Shown here: positions 52,010-60,940 of the stretch, one piece after another
How positions within the stretch are numbered: position 1 is the first letter of the stretch
Layout: every line of letters starts with the position of its first letter
DNA from: Gelidibacter sediminis
Lineage (GTDB): Bacteria; Bacteroidota; Bacteroidia; Flavobacteriales; Flavobacteriaceae
Length of the DNA stretch: 64,000 bases
Reading direction: 5' to 3'
Assembly: GCF_004364975.1 (NCBI RefSeq)
Contig: NZ_SOBW01000007.1
Span: 1,116,001 to 1,180,000 of the forward strand
The notes under the pieces: model-generated
Told to the model about the DNA's origin: nothing
Databases searched by the model: none
Seen by the model: only the letters and a program-made list of their open reading frames with translations
Program-made: the position numbers and the translations under genes

Positions 52010-52227
52010 AACACGGAGCCCGCAGATGACTGATATACGCGAATTTATTTTAGATAAAATAATAACATTTACTAGGATTTCAGGTTCTATAGAATCATCT
52101 ATTAAAATAAAAAATAGGCATCACCTGTCCCGCAGACTAAGACGGGTCAGTGTTCAATAAGAAAACTAAAAGCCAGGTCACGTAGATGGGGCTGATTTTC
52201 TCTAATCATTGAGATGTATAAAAATAA
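52010..52227. repeat. Degenerate copies of the GxxExxY-flanking repeat without a gene
   Basis: On the minus strand, words such as AAATTCGCGTATATCAG with CATCTGCGGGCTCCGTGTTC (52046 down to 52006) and AGAAAATCAGCCCCATCTAC (52204 down) resemble the repeats around the GxxExxY gene at 56688-57068. No ORF lies between them. This looks like an eroded or solo copy of that element. Confidence 0.45.
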
Positions 52228-52260
52228 AAAAATGCGAACTATATAATAGTTCGCATTTTT
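52228..52260. terminator. Bidirectional terminator between the hydratase and peptidase genes
   Basis: AAAAATGCGAACTAT (52228-52242) pairs perfectly over 15 bp with ATAGTTCGCATTTTT (52246-52260), with a 3-nt loop and T/A runs on both sides; the genes converge on it. Confidence 0.88.
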
Positions 52261-52313
52261 CATTAAAGAAAGTCTTAATACTCACTTCTAAAGCAAAGCG
52301 GTTTTAATTCTAT

Positions 52314-54470
52314 TTATAATTTTCCACCAACAATTGTCAATTCGTCAACAATATGTTTAGCGTTAGAATATTTGTCAATTAACCAAAGTACGTAACGGAT
52401 ATCAACATTGATGGTACGTTGTAGGTTGCTGTCAAAAATAACATCACCAGCCATCGCTTCAATGTTGCCATCAAAAGCTAAACCAATCAATTCGCCTTTA
52501 CCGTTGATTACTGGAGATCCTGAATTACCACCGGTAATATCATTATCAGAAAGGAAGTTTACTGAAAGCTCACCTTTTTCATTGGCGTAACGTCCGTAAT
52601 CCTTCTTTTCATAAATGTCTAACATGTCTTGTGGCAAATCAAACTCATCGTCATTTGGAACATATTTAGCAACCATCCCTTTTAATGTGGTGTAGTTGTT
52701 TACTGCTGCATCATTTCTTTTATCAGCAGGTAATGCTCTAACCTTTCCGTAGCTTAAACGCAACGTAGAGTTAGCGTCAGGATATTGAATGTTGCTCAAT
52801 TTAGACTCACGTAATCCAGCAACCAATTTTCTGAAAGCCGCTTGAAAATTGTTCTCAGGTTTCACCAAATGCTCTGGTTGCTCTCTGTATTTTGCTAATA
52901 ATTCTCCAGATAATTTGTACAATTGATCACTTTCTAATTTTGAAAGATCAGGATTTTCTAAGAACGCCTGTACATTTTCTTTAGAAGAGAAGATGCTTGC
53001 ATCAAAAGCAGAATCAACAAAAGCTGTAAAATCATTAGTGTTTTTATCAGCGATTTCTTTAACCATCACAGGAAGTGGATAGTTTGTTTTTGTCGCATAT
53101 AAATTTAATTGTTTTGCAAGGATTTCTTTCTCTAAAGGCAAATGGAAATCTTTATACGATGCGTCAATAAAAGGCTGTAATCTAGAAAGCATGTTTTCAC
53201 GTGCAGCTTCATTAGATTCTGCGTATTGTTTTAAAGCACTACCAATTCTTGATGGTAACACCGCAAACTTGCTACCACGTAACATTCCTGTTAAATAGTT
53301 GTCATGTTGCGCCTTGTCATTAGTCAATTTATAGTAAGCATTGATATCAGAAATTACATTACCATATTTAGCCTTGTTTTCTTTTTTATTGGCCCATTTA
53401 TTAAAAGCGTCTTCAACTTTGGTCTTGGTGGCCACTGTTTTATGATCTGTTAAAGCAGTAATCATTCCGCCTCGGTTTTTCCAATAGTTAGCGATGCTTG
53501 CGTAAGAAGAAGCGTACATTAAGTTGATAGCTTCATCACTATCCATATACTTTTTCATTACGTCCATGCTCAATTTAGACCCTTCAACCCAAGCAGGATA
53601 TGCAAACTTTACGTTTTGCTCAACGCCTTGTGCGGGCATCCAACGGTTGGTTCTTCCTGGGTAGCCCAAGATCATTGCAAAATCATTTTCCTTTACGCCA
53701 TCAAGACTTACAGGAAGGTGGTATTTTGATTTTAAAGGTACATTTTCCGTAGAATATTCTGCAGGATTTCCATCTTTATCAGCGTAAACTCTGAATAGAG
53801 CAAAGTCGCCCGTATGTCTTGGCCACTCCCAGTTATCCGTGTCACCACCATATTTTCCAATACTTTCTGGAGGTGTTCCAACTAAACGGACATCTTTGTA
53901 ATCTTCATAAACAAAGTAGTAGAATTCATTGCCTTGGTAGAAAGAACGTACAGAAACGGTATATTTTCCGCCTTCATTATTTTCTTGCTCAATTTTAGCA
54001 ATTTCTCTGTTAATGGCAGCTTCGCGATCTTTTTCAGACATGGTAGCATCAACTTGTGATAAAATACGCTTAGAAACATCATCCATTCTTACAAAAAATC
54101 TAACAAATAAGCTTTCTGGCTTTAACTCCGCATCTAAGGATTTTGCCCAGTAACCATTTTTAAGATGATTTCTGTCTGCAGTTGATAATTCAGCAATAGC
54201 ATTATAACCACAATGGTGATTGGTTAATACCAAACCACTATCAGACACAATACTAGCAGTACAACCACCATTAAATTGAACAATAGCATCCTTTAAGCTG
54301 CGGTTATTAACGCTGTAAATTTCTTCAGCGGTCAGTTGAAGTCCCATTTTCTGCATATCTCTATGGTTAAGACGCTCAATATGCATCAAAAACCACATGC
54401 CTTCATCAGCCTTAATTGCCAATGAAAAGGTCATCATAAAAATGGTGAGGGAGAGCAATAATTTTTTCAT
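52314..54470 (-). CDS. S46 family dipeptidyl peptidase, DPP7 type
   Basis: The 718-aa secreted serine peptidase has a signal peptide (about 1-21) and an S46 domain through the chain. The catalytic histidine is His86 in VLTNHHCGY, an aspartate is in the KYGGDTDNWEWPRHTGDFA block (about 210-228), and the nucleophile is Ser650 in GGNSGSP. The residue 18 positions after the serine is glycine (AFDGN), as in DPP7 (hydrophobic P1), not the arginine of DPP11 (acidic P1). It would release dipeptides from oligopeptides in the periplasm. Monogenic, with a terminator behind it. Confidence 0.94.
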   Translation of the reverse strand: MKKLLLSLTIFMMTFSLAIKADEGMWFLMHIERLNHRDMQKMGLQLTAEEIYSVNNRSLKDAIVQFNGGCTASIVSDSGLVLTNHHCGYNAIAELSTADRNHLKNGYWAKSLDAELKPESLFVRFFVRMDDVSKRILSQVDATMSEKDREAAINREIAKIEQENNEGGKYTVSVRSFYQGNEFYYFVYEDYKDVRLVGTPPESIGKYGGDTDNWEWPRHTGDFALFRVYADKDGNPAEYSTENVPLKSKYHLPVSLDGVKENDFAMILGYPGRTNRWMPAQGVEQNVKFAYPAWVEGSKLSMDVMKKYMDSDEAINLMYASSYASIANYWKNRGGMITALTDHKTVATKTKVEDAFNKWANKKENKAKYGNVISDINAYYKLTNDKAQHDNYLTGMLRGSKFAVLPSRIGSALKQYAESNEAARENMLSRLQPFIDASYKDFHLPLEKEILAKQLNLYATKTNYPLPVMVKEIADKNTNDFTAFVDSAFDASIFSSKENVQAFLENPDLSKLESDQLYKLSGELLAKYREQPEHLVKPENNFQAAFRKLVAGLRESKLSNIQYPDANSTLRLSYGKVRALPADKRNDAAVNNYTTLKGMVAKYVPNDDEFDLPQDMLDIYEKKDYGRYANEKGELSVNFLSDNDITGGNSGSPVINGKGELIGLAFDGNIEAMAGDVIFDSNLQRTINVDIRYVLWLIDKYSNAKHIVDELTIVGGKL

Positions 54471-54696
54471 GTTATTAAAATATTTTGTGAGGGCTAAAAT
54501 TATTGAATTTTTGGGGGTTTATGTAAGATTGTCTATGTTAAAAGGATGTTATTTTTTAACAGGAGGCTTTCTTTGTAATCGATTCATCCTGAGTTGTTAA
54601 TGGTTCTTTCTACAAATTGTAGCCATCACCAGCATAGGTGTCTTGCTATCTTTAAGGTCTCATCTAGGCATTAACAATCATCGAAAACTCATAAAA

Positions 54697-55770
54697 ATGG
54701 ACCCTAATCCTACCATAAAAGGTCGCGGAGCACAAATTAACGTCCCCAATAAATTCTTCCAATTAAGTCATGAAATGCGCGATGATTTTTTGGAATATTG
54801 CGCGAAGGAAGGGGAGGACGCTGATAAAAATAGAACGCTCTATTTGGAAGTGTTTCCAAAGACCATTGTCAACAAAGTGGACAGTCCTGATGTGGGAATG
54901 GGTTATTCCATGAATATGTACCAAGGATGTGAACACGGTTGTATTTATTGTTATGCAAGGAATAGCCATGAATTTTGGGGATATAGTGCCGGGCTCGACT
55001 TTGAACGTCGGATTTTGGTTAAGAAAGATGCGCCAAAATTGTTGGAACAGTTTATAAAAAGGAAAAGTTGGCAAGCGTTTCCTATTGTGATGTCTGGAAA
55101 TACGGATTGTTACCAACCTGCCGAACAGGAATTCAAGCTCACGCGTCAATGTTTGGAAGTCTTTTTAAAGTACAAACATCCAGTCGGTATCATTACAAAA
55201 AACGCGTTAATACTGAGAGATCTTGATCTTCTCAAACAACTTGCTAAAGACAATCTAATTGCGGTGAACCTGTCCATTACCTCACTTTCAGAAGAGACTC
55301 GACGTGTCTTGGAACCAAGAACGGCGAGCATCAAAAAGCGATTGGAAACTGTAAAGATTTTATCGGATAATGGGATTCCAGTTAATGTGATGATGGCGCC
55401 CATTATTCCCTCTATCAATAGTCATGAAGTGTTGGCATTGGCCAAAAAAGTTTCAGAAATGGGTGCTTTGAGTATGGGGCATACCATCGTGCGACTCAAC
55501 GGCGTTATTGGAGAAATCTTTACAGATTGGATTAAAAAAACCATGCCTGATCGCGCCGAGAAAGTGTTGCATCAAATTGAAAGTTGCCACGGTGGCAATT
55601 TGAACGATTCACGTTACGGAACGCGCATGAGAGGTGAAGGTGAAATAGCCAAACAAATCAACGACATGGTGAAACTTGCCAAGCTTAAATATTTTAAAGG
55701 GAAATCTATGCCTACACTTAATACAGACCTCCATGAGGTGTTTAAGGATGGGCAATTGAAATTGTTTTAA
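54697..55770 (+). CDS. PA0069-family radical SAM protein
   Basis: I start the 357-aa protein at the ATG at 54697 (MDPNPTIKGRGAQINVPNKF); an upstream ATG would add unlikely residues. The radical SAM CX3CX2C motif is CEHGCIYCYAR (about residues 80-90), binding the 4Fe-4S cluster that cleaves S-adenosylmethionine. Further family blocks are SGNTDCYQPAEQEFKLTRQC and IITKNALILRDLDLLKQLA. The family is related to spore photoproduct lyases, but members without that context have no established reaction. The converging HD-domain gene begins at the next base. Confidence 0.9.
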   Translation: MDPNPTIKGRGAQINVPNKFFQLSHEMRDDFLEYCAKEGEDADKNRTLYLEVFPKTIVNKVDSPDVGMGYSMNMYQGCEHGCIYCYARNSHEFWGYSAGLDFERRILVKKDAPKLLEQFIKRKSWQAFPIVMSGNTDCYQPAEQEFKLTRQCLEVFLKYKHPVGIITKNALILRDLDLLKQLAKDNLIAVNLSITSLSEETRRVLEPRTASIKKRLETVKILSDNGIPVNVMMAPIIPSINSHEVLALAKKVSEMGALSMGHTIVRLNGVIGEIFTDWIKKTMPDRAEKVLHQIESCHGGNLNDSRYGTRMRGEGEIAKQINDMVKLAKLKYFKGKSMPTLNTDLHEVFKDGQLKLF

Positions 55771-56427
55771 TTATTTTAATCCATCCCATTCTGCATAAAA
55801 CTGCTCCAGAAAATGTTCCATAAAACGGTGTCTTTCCGTAGCAATTTGTCGGCCGGTTTCAGTGTTCATTTTATCCTTTAAAAGCAATAATTTTTCGTAA
55901 AAATGATTAATAGTAGGAGCGTTTGATGCTTTATATTCCTCTTTAGACATTGATAAGTTAGGCTTGATCTTCGGATCATATAACGCGCGATTTTTAAATC
56001 CGCCATAATTGAAGGTTCTGGCAATGCCAATGGCGCCTAAGGCATCTAACCGGTCTGCGTCCTGAATGACATCAAGCTCGGGCGATCTGAATTTTTGAAG
56101 TTCATTTCCTCCTTTAAAAGAGATGTTTTCTATGATGTTTACCACATGATCAATGACCGCTGCTTCCACATTTATCTCCTTTAAAAACACACGGGCTACT
56201 TTCGGCCCAACCGTTTCATCACCATTATGGAATTTACTATCAGCAATATCGTGGAGTAGCGCTCCAAGTTGTACCACAAACACATCAACCTCTTCCGTTT
56301 TGGCTATCAGCAATGCATTGTTCAATACTCTTTGAATATGAAACCAATCGTGTCCGCCTTCTGCGTTTTCGAGTTGTGATTTTACGAATGCGATAGTTTG
56401 TTCAATTTGATTTTGTTTGATTTTCAT
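55771..56427 (-). CDS. HD domain phosphohydrolase
   Basis: The 218-aa protein has an HD metal-binding motif set: HDWFHIQRV (first His near residue 22), ALLHDIADSKF (HD near residues 53-54) and a distal aspartate in VIQDADRLDALGAIG (near 120-134). This is the YfbR/YedJ-like HD group, likely a nucleotide or phosphate hydrolase dependent on divalent metal. The C-terminal segment is helical (HFYEKLLLLKDKMNTETGRQ). Substrate unknown. It ends one base after the converging radical SAM gene ends. Its upstream side is occupied by repeats. Confidence 0.9.
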   Translation of the reverse strand: MKIKQNQIEQTIAFVKSQLENAEGGHDWFHIQRVLNNALLIAKTEEVDVFVVQLGALLHDIADSKFHNGDETVGPKVARVFLKEINVEAAVIDHVVNIIENISFKGGNELQKFRSPELDVIQDADRLDALGAIGIARTFNYGGFKNRALYDPKIKPNLSMSKEEYKASNAPTINHFYEKLLLLKDKMNTETGRQIATERHRFMEHFLEQFYAEWDGLK

Positions 56428-56431
56428 GTGG

Positions 56432-57130
56432 GATAGGAGAACGCTGATGATGCGGATTTTTTATGATTGACGCAGATTCTTTTAAATTATTGATATGAGA
56501 TACTTTGGATAAGCATTAGATAATGGATGAGTTGAAACTCGTATGTTTCGCAAAGTAACCCATCTGATTTAATTTCTATAATCGGCAGTTTTTGAATGCT
56601 TATAACTGTTTGTCAATTAGCATTTCAGAGAATTAAAAAATCACTTAAAATCAGCTCAATCCGCGTCATCTGTGTTCTATAATATATCTAAAATTTATTC
56701 GAAAATATTTTCCTTTTTATTTGAGGCGTTTTCCCAAAATTCAGCAGCAATCCGATTTCAATATCTGTAGCTTTGAGATAGTTTATAAGTTGAAATTCAT
56801 GCTCTTCACACAGAGATTCGGCAGCTTTAATTTCAATAATTACGGCTTCCGAAACAATTAGATCAGCATAATATTCGCCAACTATTTGGTGCTTGTAATG
56901 GACATTGATTTGTTTTTGTCTTTCTACAAAAAGACCCAAACTTTTTAATTCAATGAACATTGCTTTTTCATACACTTTCTCCAAAAAACCATAGCCTAAT
57001 TGATTATATACATTGTAGAAACCTTTCAAAATGAGATCTGTAGTTTCTGAATGTTTATAATTATCCATTAATAAGCCATACTAGGAAAATCAGTTAAAAT
57101 CTGCTAAATCTGTGTTATCAGCGTTCCATA
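56432..57130. repeat. Direct repeats flanking the GxxExxY gene, plus an inverted third copy
   Basis: AAAATCAGCTCAATCCGCG (56647 on; continues TCATCTGTGTT) and AAAATCAGTTAAAATCTGC (57087 on; continues TAAATCTGTGTT) are about 80 percent alike over 31 bp, in the same orientation, one on each side of the gene. A third copy reads on the minus strand from 56481 to 56435 (AATCTGCGTCAATC, then ATCCGCATCATCAGCG). Confidence 0.65.
56688..57068 (-). CDS. GxxExxY protein (PD-(D/E)XK-like superfamily)
   Basis: The 126-aa protein has the family name motif in the form GYGFLEKVYEKAM (Gly27 to Tyr34: GxxExxY), then EYYADLIVSEAVIIEIKAAE with the D-x(n)-ExK nuclease-like core (Asp69, Glu80, Lys82). The PD-(D/E)XK fold suggests a nuclease-like or nucleic-acid-binding activity, but the function of the family is not established. 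It is flanked by direct repeats and sits between unrelated housekeeping genes, so it looks like a small mobile passenger. An eroded copy of the same repeats without a gene lies at 52010-52227. Confidence 0.9.
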   Translation of the reverse strand: MDNYKHSETTDLILKGFYNVYNQLGYGFLEKVYEKAMFIELKSLGLFVERQKQINVHYKHQIVGEYYADLIVSEAVIIEIKAAESLCEEHEFQLINYLKATDIEIGLLLNFGKTPQIKRKIFSNKF

Positions 57131-58120
57131 CTACTTAAGAGTCGCCGGTTCTACCCACTTAAACTGATACGAGTTTTCTGGAATTTTCATACGGTCGGCC
57201 AAACGCTTCATACGGTCTGGAAGTTTCATGAGATAATCTCTTGCTTTTTCAGCATCATCAGATAAGTTTTTGATGTTGCCTATTTCCCAACGTTTGATTA
57301 ATTTTTCCAAAATGTCTATATAATCTGCCGAAGTGTACACACCAATACGCTGAGCCGTATTAGAGAACTCTTCAAAAGCAGTGCCTATTTGGTTTCCTGA
57401 TTCTCTCAAGAAATGCGCAGGCATAGTGATTTTTTGCTTCATCATGGTTTGAAAAGCCATCATCATCTGATTTGGATCTACCTCAAAGATGCGTTCTACA
57501 AATTCTGAATAAGCATGGTGATGACGCATTTCATCTCCAGCAATAATATTACACATCTTAAAGAGTGACTTATTCCCTTTTTCTTTGGCTAATTTCGCCA
57601 CACGATTGTGGGAGACATATGTCGCCAATTCTTGAAAACTAGTATATATAAAGTTTTTGTAAGGATCTCTATCGGTACCAATATCAAAACCATCAGCGAT
57701 GAGATGCTGTGTGGTTTTTTCAATTTCTTTCATGTTGACGCGACCTGATAAATATAAGTATTTATTAAGCACATCACCATGTCTGTTTTCTTCAGAAGTC
57801 CAGTGTCGTACCCATTTGCCCCACGGATTACGTTCTACCTGGTTCACACCTTCCACATCCATTAACCATGATTCATAGGTAGGTAAGGCTTCTTCAGTGA
57901 TCATATCTCCAACTAAAACGACCCAAAAATCGTAAGGTAATTCTTTAGATAATTCACGGATTTCCTTTACCTCTTCAAAAAAATTATCTCCTTCTGAATT
58001 CGGTAAAAAATCAGTTGGCTGCCAAATTTGTTCAACTGGTATTAAATATTTTTGGATAAGTGATTCGACGTCTTTTTCCAGATGTTGCATCACTTCTAAT
58101 CTTACATTCTTTAAAGACAT
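57131..58120 (-). CDS. Acyl-[acyl-carrier-protein] desaturase
   Basis: The 329-aa soluble di-iron desaturase introduces a double bond into acyl-ACP using O2. The two iron-binding helical motifs are EENRHGDVLNKYLYLSGRVN (EENRHGD near residues 110-116) and GDEMRHHHAYSEF (near 197-209), the EExxRH and DExRHH patterns. The N-terminal block EQIWQPTDFLPNSEGDNFFE and SYLEK-type features match the plant-like stearoyl-ACP desaturase fold. It is followed 11 bp upstream on the same strand by a PlsC-type acyltransferase gene, so the pair may control membrane fluidity. Confidence 0.94.
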   Translation of the reverse strand: MSLKNVRLEVMQHLEKDVESLIQKYLIPVEQIWQPTDFLPNSEGDNFFEEVKEIRELSKELPYDFWVVLVGDMITEEALPTYESWLMDVEGVNQVERNPWGKWVRHWTSEENRHGDVLNKYLYLSGRVNMKEIEKTTQHLIADGFDIGTDRDPYKNFIYTSFQELATYVSHNRVAKLAKEKGNKSLFKMCNIIAGDEMRHHHAYSEFVERIFEVDPNQMMMAFQTMMKQKITMPAHFLRESGNQIGTAFEEFSNTAQRIGVYTSADYIDILEKLIKRWEIGNIKNLSDDAEKARDYLMKLPDRMKRLADRMKIPENSYQFKWVEPATLK

Positions 58121-58131
58121 AATAGTGTAAT

Positions 58132-58869
58132 TTAGGGATGAATATTCGAAGAAATCGTCTGTTCAACAGTCCTGATTAATTCTTCCTTATTTACAAAGGT
58201 AGCAATTTTAAGAGGTTGGTGTACCGTGAATTTTAAATGATTTCCTATGCCCATAGGAAATTTGCCGTAACGTAACATTTTCCAAGAATTATTAATACTT
58301 ATTGGAACAATGGTAGCCGAAGGTGCTTTTTTGATTAAAATTTCCAATCCTTTTGTTTGAAAAGGTTTTGGAACTCCTGTCTTGCTTCTTGTGCCTTCAG
58401 GAAAAATTACTGCTGCCCGTTTGGTGTTTTCAATATATTCTCCAAATTTCATAATGGCCGGCAGAGCTTGTCTGGGGTTTTTGCGATCAATGAGAACTGA
58501 ACCACCATGACGCAGGTTGTAAGAAACACTTGGAATGCCTTTGCCAAGCTCTTGTTTAGCGATAAATTTAGGATGGTGCTTGCGCATGTACCACATAATG
58601 GGAGAAATGTCGTACATACTTTGGTGATTGGCCACAATAATGAGCGGCTCATCAGTTGGAATATCATAAGGATTGGTAAAGGTAAATCGGGTACCCAATA
58701 CATTAAGACAGCGCATTAAAAAGAACTGCAACCAATCTACACTTATCTTATGTGCCTTGTAGCCAAACACATTAAAGCAAATCCATTGGATGGGATGAAA
58801 CACCACAAGGGTGAGTCCAAAACACATAAGATACAAAACCGTAAGGGGGTAAGCTAATATTTTTCGCAT
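58132..58869 (-). CDS. 1-acyl-sn-glycerol-3-phosphate acyltransferase (PlsC family)
   Basis: The 245-aa membrane acyltransferase has an N-terminal hydrophobic segment (about 8-35), the catalytic HX4D as NHQSMYDIS (about residues 81-89), then GGSVLIDRKNPRQAL and FPEGTRSKTGVP (about 157-168) with the conserved FPEGTRS lysophosphatidate-binding motif. It makes phosphatidate or a related lipid. It is upstream of the acyl-ACP desaturase in a tight operon. The other PlsC-like gene at 20147-20911 has FPEGG instead of FPEGT and may be a paralog with a different acceptor. Confidence 0.94.
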   Translation of the reverse strand: MRKILAYPLTVLYLMCFGLTLVVFHPIQWICFNVFGYKAHKISVDWLQFFLMRCLNVLGTRFTFTNPYDIPTDEPLIIVANHQSMYDISPIMWYMRKHHPKFIAKQELGKGIPSVSYNLRHGGSVLIDRKNPRQALPAIMKFGEYIENTKRAAVIFPEGTRSKTGVPKPFQTKGLEILIKKAPSATIVPISINNSWKMLRYGKFPMGIGNHLKFTVHQPLKIATFVNKEELIRTVEQTISSNIHP

Positions 58870-58905
58870 CCTACAAAATTAATAAAAAGTCTGGCTACAA
58901 ACCTA

Positions 58906-59298
58906 CTAATAAATGGCTATGCACGTATTGTTTTTACATTGCAGTTGTTGCGGTGGCATAACCATAGCACAGTCAGACATGAGGCCACATTCGGTATTCA
59001 TGGTTTTTTCAAACTGATTGTAGGCTGCAACTAATTTTGTAAGTTTGAGTGTATCAATAGACGTGGAGTACACTAAATAGCTCCATGGGCCACCGCACGG
59101 TTTACTGCCTAGGGCGAGACTTCGGCATTCAAACTCTTCACTACAAACAGAAGTATCTGCCAGGTTTTGAATGGTTAGTTTCATCTCGTTTAGTGTCTGA
59201 CGCTTTTCATCACAGTTTAAATTGTCCTGATGGTCACATCTAGTAGCACTTAGAACTAGAAAAAGGGAACTAATAAGAAATATCAATAGCGTTTTCAT
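58906..59298 (-). CDS. Cys-rich secreted protein of unknown function
   Basis: I start the 131-aa protein at the ATG at 59298 (MKTLLIFLISSLFLVLSATR); an upstream Met would place 21 unlikely residues before the signal peptide. The signal ends near residue 20, and Cys21 (TRCDH) is not in a clear lipobox. The mature part has about nine cysteines in pairs (NLNCDEKR, SVCSEEFECRS, SKPCGGPWSYLVYSTS, NTECGLMSDC, QCKNNTC), which suggests a disulfide-stabilised fold. The central GGPWSYLVYS block is the most striking segment. I do not know the family. Confidence 0.72.
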   Translation of the reverse strand: MKTLLIFLISSLFLVLSATRCDHQDNLNCDEKRQTLNEMKLTIQNLADTSVCSEEFECRSLALGSKPCGGPWSYLVYSTSIDTLKLTKLVAAYNQFEKTMNTECGLMSDCAMVMPPQQLQCKNNTCIAIY

Positions 59299-59351
59299 GT
59301 GTAGATCTTTTAAGAGAGATGCTAAAATTTCAAATTGTTGCGTGCCAAAAC

Positions 59352-59383
59352 AAAAATCCACAGAAAAGTTACTGTGGATTTTT
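59352..59383. terminator. Terminator downstream of the bacilliredoxin gene
   Basis: AAAAATCCACAG (59352-59363) pairs perfectly over 12 bp with CTGTGGATTTTT (59372-59383), loop AAAAGTTA; A/T runs allow termination from the minus strand. Confidence 0.85.
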
Positions 59384-59418
59384 AAAAATTGAATAAATAA
59401 ACTTAAAGTTCTTTCTAA

Positions 59419-59829
59419 TTAACAGTGCTCATTATAGGCGTCTACAAGATTTTCTGCAATTAATTGAGCAGGTCTGCCTTCAATATGGTGACGCTCTAAC
59501 ATGTGCACCAATTCGCCATTTTTAAACAAGGCCATACAAGGTGAACTTGGAGGAAACGGTACCATGTGCTCTCTCGCTTTGTCAACAGCTTCTTTGTCAA
59601 CGCCTGCAAATACAGTCACAATATGATCTGGACGTTTCGCATTTTGCAAGCTCATTCTTGCTCCTGGGCGTGCATTTGCTGCAGCACAGCCACATACCGA
59701 ATTAACTACGATTAAAGTGGTACCTTCTTTTGCTAAAGCTGAATCAACGTCTTGAGCGGTTTGTAATTCTTCAAATCCAACTTTGGTCAAGTCTTCTCGC
59801 ATTGGTTTTACTAATTCTGCTGGATACAT
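59419..59829 (-). CDS. Bacilliredoxin (BrxA/BrxB, UPF0403 family)
   Basis: The 136-aa thioredoxin-fold protein has the unusual CGC motif of bacilliredoxins in VNSVCGCAAANARPG (Cys54 and Cys56). These enzymes remove bacillithiol from S-bacillithiolated proteins, which implies that the organism makes bacillithiol or a similar thiol; that is established for the family and inferred here. The C-terminal block PFPPSSPCMALFKNGELVHM is also conserved. It stands alone with a terminator behind it. Confidence 0.93.
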   Translation of the reverse strand: MYPAELVKPMREDLTKVGFEELQTAQDVDSALAKEGTTLIVVNSVCGCAAANARPGARMSLQNAKRPDHIVTVFAGVDKEAVDKAREHMVPFPPSSPCMALFKNGELVHMLERHHIEGRPAQLIAENLVDAYNEHC

Positions 59830-59997
59830 ATATTTAAATTTTTCATGATTAATATTAGACCTCGATACTTCGAGACTGCAAAGGTAATGAAAATATCGCT
59901 TTATAGTGAGTTAGTTGGTAGTGAGATTGAATGCTGTCATTTGTGTTTTCAATACAAATTTCAATTGGAAATGTCATTTAAAAAGCACGAACTATAG

Positions 59998-60005
59998 TAT
60001 ATTTG
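59998..60005 (+). promoter_or_regulatory. -7 box upstream of the TerB/DnaJ gene
   Basis: TATATTTG matches TAnnTTTG exactly, 25 nt before the ATG at 60031. No TTG at the usual distance. Confidence 0.5.
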
Positions 60006-60030
60006 AAATTCAAAAAATTAAATCATACAG

Positions 60031-60804
60031 ATGAATTTTTCAAAATGGATAGGTGCTGGTTTAGGATGGTCTTTTGGAGGCCCGATTGGCGCTATTATTG
60101 GCCTGGTTTTAGGCAGTATTGTGGATTCTATTTCAGGTAATGGGACGCCGCTTTTGGGCGATTGGCAGACTGATCAGAAGCAGCGCCCAACCTATGGACG
60201 CCAAACTCAGGCACGGCCACAAACTCAACCAGGAGATTTTGAGGTCAGTCTTTTAATTTTAGCGTCAGTAGTAATTAAGGCTGATGGACATCAAGATCAA
60301 CGTGAGCTGGACTATGTACGTCAGCAATTTGTAGGCATGTATGGCCAAGACCGTGCTAACCGTGCATTTAAATTGTTTAAGGGTATCAACCAACAGCAAA
60401 TTCCAGTACGCCAAGTGTGTTTGCAAATTCAAAGAATGATGGATCATGCATCGCGTTTGCAATTGTTGCATTTCTTATTTGGAATAGCCAAGGCAGATGG
60501 TATGGTTACAGATAGTGAGGTACGCCAAATCTATACTATCTCTGGATATTTGGGTATCAGTTCTCGCGATTTTGAAAGTATTAAAGCCATGTTTTATAGT
60601 AGTAGTGACAATGCCTATAAAATTCTTGAAATTACAAAAGAAGCCACAAATGATGAGATTAAAGCAGCCTATAGAAAAATGGCTAAAAAATATCACCCCG
60701 ATCGCGTCATTCATTTAGGCGAAGAGCATCAAAAAGGAGCAGAAGACAAGTTCCGACAAGTGCAGGAGGCTTATGAAAAACTACAAAAGGAGCGAAAATT
60801 TTAA
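60031..60804 (+). CDS. TerB and DnaJ domain membrane protein (DjlA-like)
   Basis: The 257-aa protein has a Gly-rich membrane segment at about residues 7-35 (GAGLGWSFGGPIGAIIGLVL), a TerB domain at about 70-175 (SLLILASVVIKADGHQDQRE), and a C-terminal J domain at about 190-257 with the essential HPD motif in KKYHPDRVIHLGEE. This order is that of DjlA-type co-chaperones, which recruit DnaK/Hsp70 to the membrane. The name 'tellurite resistance' in annotations refers only to the TerB fold. It is monogenic with a -7 box 25 nt upstream. Confidence 0.92.
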   Translation: MNFSKWIGAGLGWSFGGPIGAIIGLVLGSIVDSISGNGTPLLGDWQTDQKQRPTYGRQTQARPQTQPGDFEVSLLILASVVIKADGHQDQRELDYVRQQFVGMYGQDRANRAFKLFKGINQQQIPVRQVCLQIQRMMDHASRLQLLHFLFGIAKADGMVTDSEVRQIYTISGYLGISSRDFESIKAMFYSSSDNAYKILEITKEATNDEIKAAYRKMAKKYHPDRVIHLGEEHQKGAEDKFRQVQEAYEKLQKERKF

Positions 60805-60940
60805 TTATCAAATTTCTATTCAAGAGTGCGCAGCTGTTTAAAGTTCTTTAGGCTTTATACAATTTATTCATTAATTTAGAGATATAATCCCATCATAACT
60901 CAATTCAGGTGAATTGATAAGATGATATAACAGCTACTGC

